DNA from: Magicicada cassinii
Taxonomy: Eukaryota; Arthropoda; Insecta; Hemiptera; Cicadidae
DNA: 20,250 bases
Assembly: GCA_028571305.1 (NCBI GenBank)
Contig: JAOXNS010599754.1
Span: 1-20,250 of the forward strand
Direction of reading: 5' to 3'
Every line of letters begins with the position of its first letter. Within the stretch, counting starts at the first letter, position 1. This document shows, in pieces, positions 19,546 through 20,250 of the stretch. Both the position numbers and the translations under genes were made by a program. The notes under the pieces were generated by a model. It was not told where the DNA came from and did no database searches. It was given only the letters and a program-made list of their open reading frames with translations.

Positions 19546-20250
19546 TTAAAAATATTTATCACGTTCACATTACTTCTTAACAAACGTATTTATATTTGTC
19601 CAAATTTTGATTTATAAATGTACGGTACTTGCGTGGGAAAATCGGATACGTGATACTATATAGGCCTACATACAACAATGAAAAACCGAGTCTGAGTGGA
19701 TTTCCTTAGGGTCATTGAAATGTAATACACAAGTATAATTATCTAAACAATAAATAGAGTATATCTTTATTCGTATAAATTGTGTTTATAAGTTCGTATA
19801 AACTCGTACAAGAAACAATTAATTCGTATAAATTGTGTTTTACACAATAATAAGTATATCTTTAATCATATATATTTAAACAATTCTTTTTAAGGTAAAG
19901 AGTCCATTTCTTTTTCACTATTTTTAGTATTTAAGAATTTTTTATTTTAGTTTCGGAAAATAATATATTTGTCTATAAACTATAAATAATAGTTAAAAAA
20001 CAATTTTTTCTTGTTAACTGCTAAAATTTATAGTCTAACTTGACTAAACTACATGGAATCAATTTGTGCACCATCAGAGACAAGTATTAACGATTCATAT
20101 ATTGAAAAATAACTTAGTATTTCTGTTTTAAAGCGAAATGAAAAGTGATGATTACTCGTAATACATTTTTTCAGTCTCGGTGACTCTGCAAAGCGTACAA
20201 CACCTTATAAAAATTTAGCATTTTGCATATATACAAATAATTCCTTTTAT
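19546..20250. other. Very AT-rich non-coding stretch ending the window
   Basis: Nested direct repeats (19758-19864, listed separately) are the only structure. TAGGCCTA lies at 19661-19668. No open frame or RNA gene was found. Confidence 0.5.
19758..19864. repeat. Nested direct repeats with a small hairpin
   Basis: ATTCGTATAAATTGTGTTT occurs exactly at 19769-19787 and 19822-19840 (period 53). AGTATATCTTTA occurs at 19758-19769 and 19853-19864, flanking the pair. Another TTCGTATAAA lies between the two copies. ATTGTGT at 19832-19838 pairs with ACACAAT at 19842-19848 across three T. This is likely a local duplication in AT-rich DNA. Confidence 0.85.

Noticed and set aside
1-20250. tRNA, rRNA or CRISPR array
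   Set aside because: No B-box-like GGTTCRANNCC with matching arms, no rRNA-like conserved blocks, and no spaced identical repeats were found by eye on either strand.

Overview
The window looks like nuclear DNA from an animal, most likely an arthropod. It is roughly two-thirds A+T by eye and almost entirely non-coding. It carries short relics of non-LTR retroposons and has no bacterial-style gene packing. A large-genome insect (cockroach or termite-like, for example) would fit the LINE relic and the many TAGGCCTA words, but that is inference. I recognise no intact protein-coding gene, tRNA, rRNA or CRISPR array. The reading is intergenic DNA or the inside of a very long intron, with a few candidate exons that can be described but not named.

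Layout. 1-480 is AT-rich filler. 481-692 holds a TATA box, two initiator-like sites and an ATG in good insect context that starts a hydrophobic peptide running into a possible splice donor. It is the best candidate for a promoter and first exon (plus strand). 1313-1440 is a 64-bp tandem duplication carrying two donor-like sites. 3121-3470 is a mildly GC-richer patch. 3477-4020 is the 3' part of a decayed LINE (end of the reverse transcriptase ORF plus short tail), followed by a small minus-strand open frame with an in-frame 27-bp duplication (4045-4185). 5258-5289 is a (CG)7(TG)5 tract. 7113-7138 is an inverted repeat holding two CACGTG E-boxes. 8403-8995 is the most unusual structure: two diverged inverted arms of about 145-165 bp around a 283-bp centre that is almost filled by one minus-strand open frame.

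10640-11300, 13036-13338, 14148-14402, 17009-17240 and 17725-17982 are islands of more balanced composition with longer open frames. Two have splice-like borders, but none could be assigned to a family. 19413-19545 looks like the 3' end of a minus-strand retroposon with an (AAT)n tail. The last 500 bases are very AT-rich and hold nested direct repeats.

No pathway can be reconstructed. The elements best worth testing are the inverted-repeat unit at 8.4-9.0 kb, the promoter-like cluster near 0.55 kb, and the excess of the TAGGCCTA palindrome across the window.
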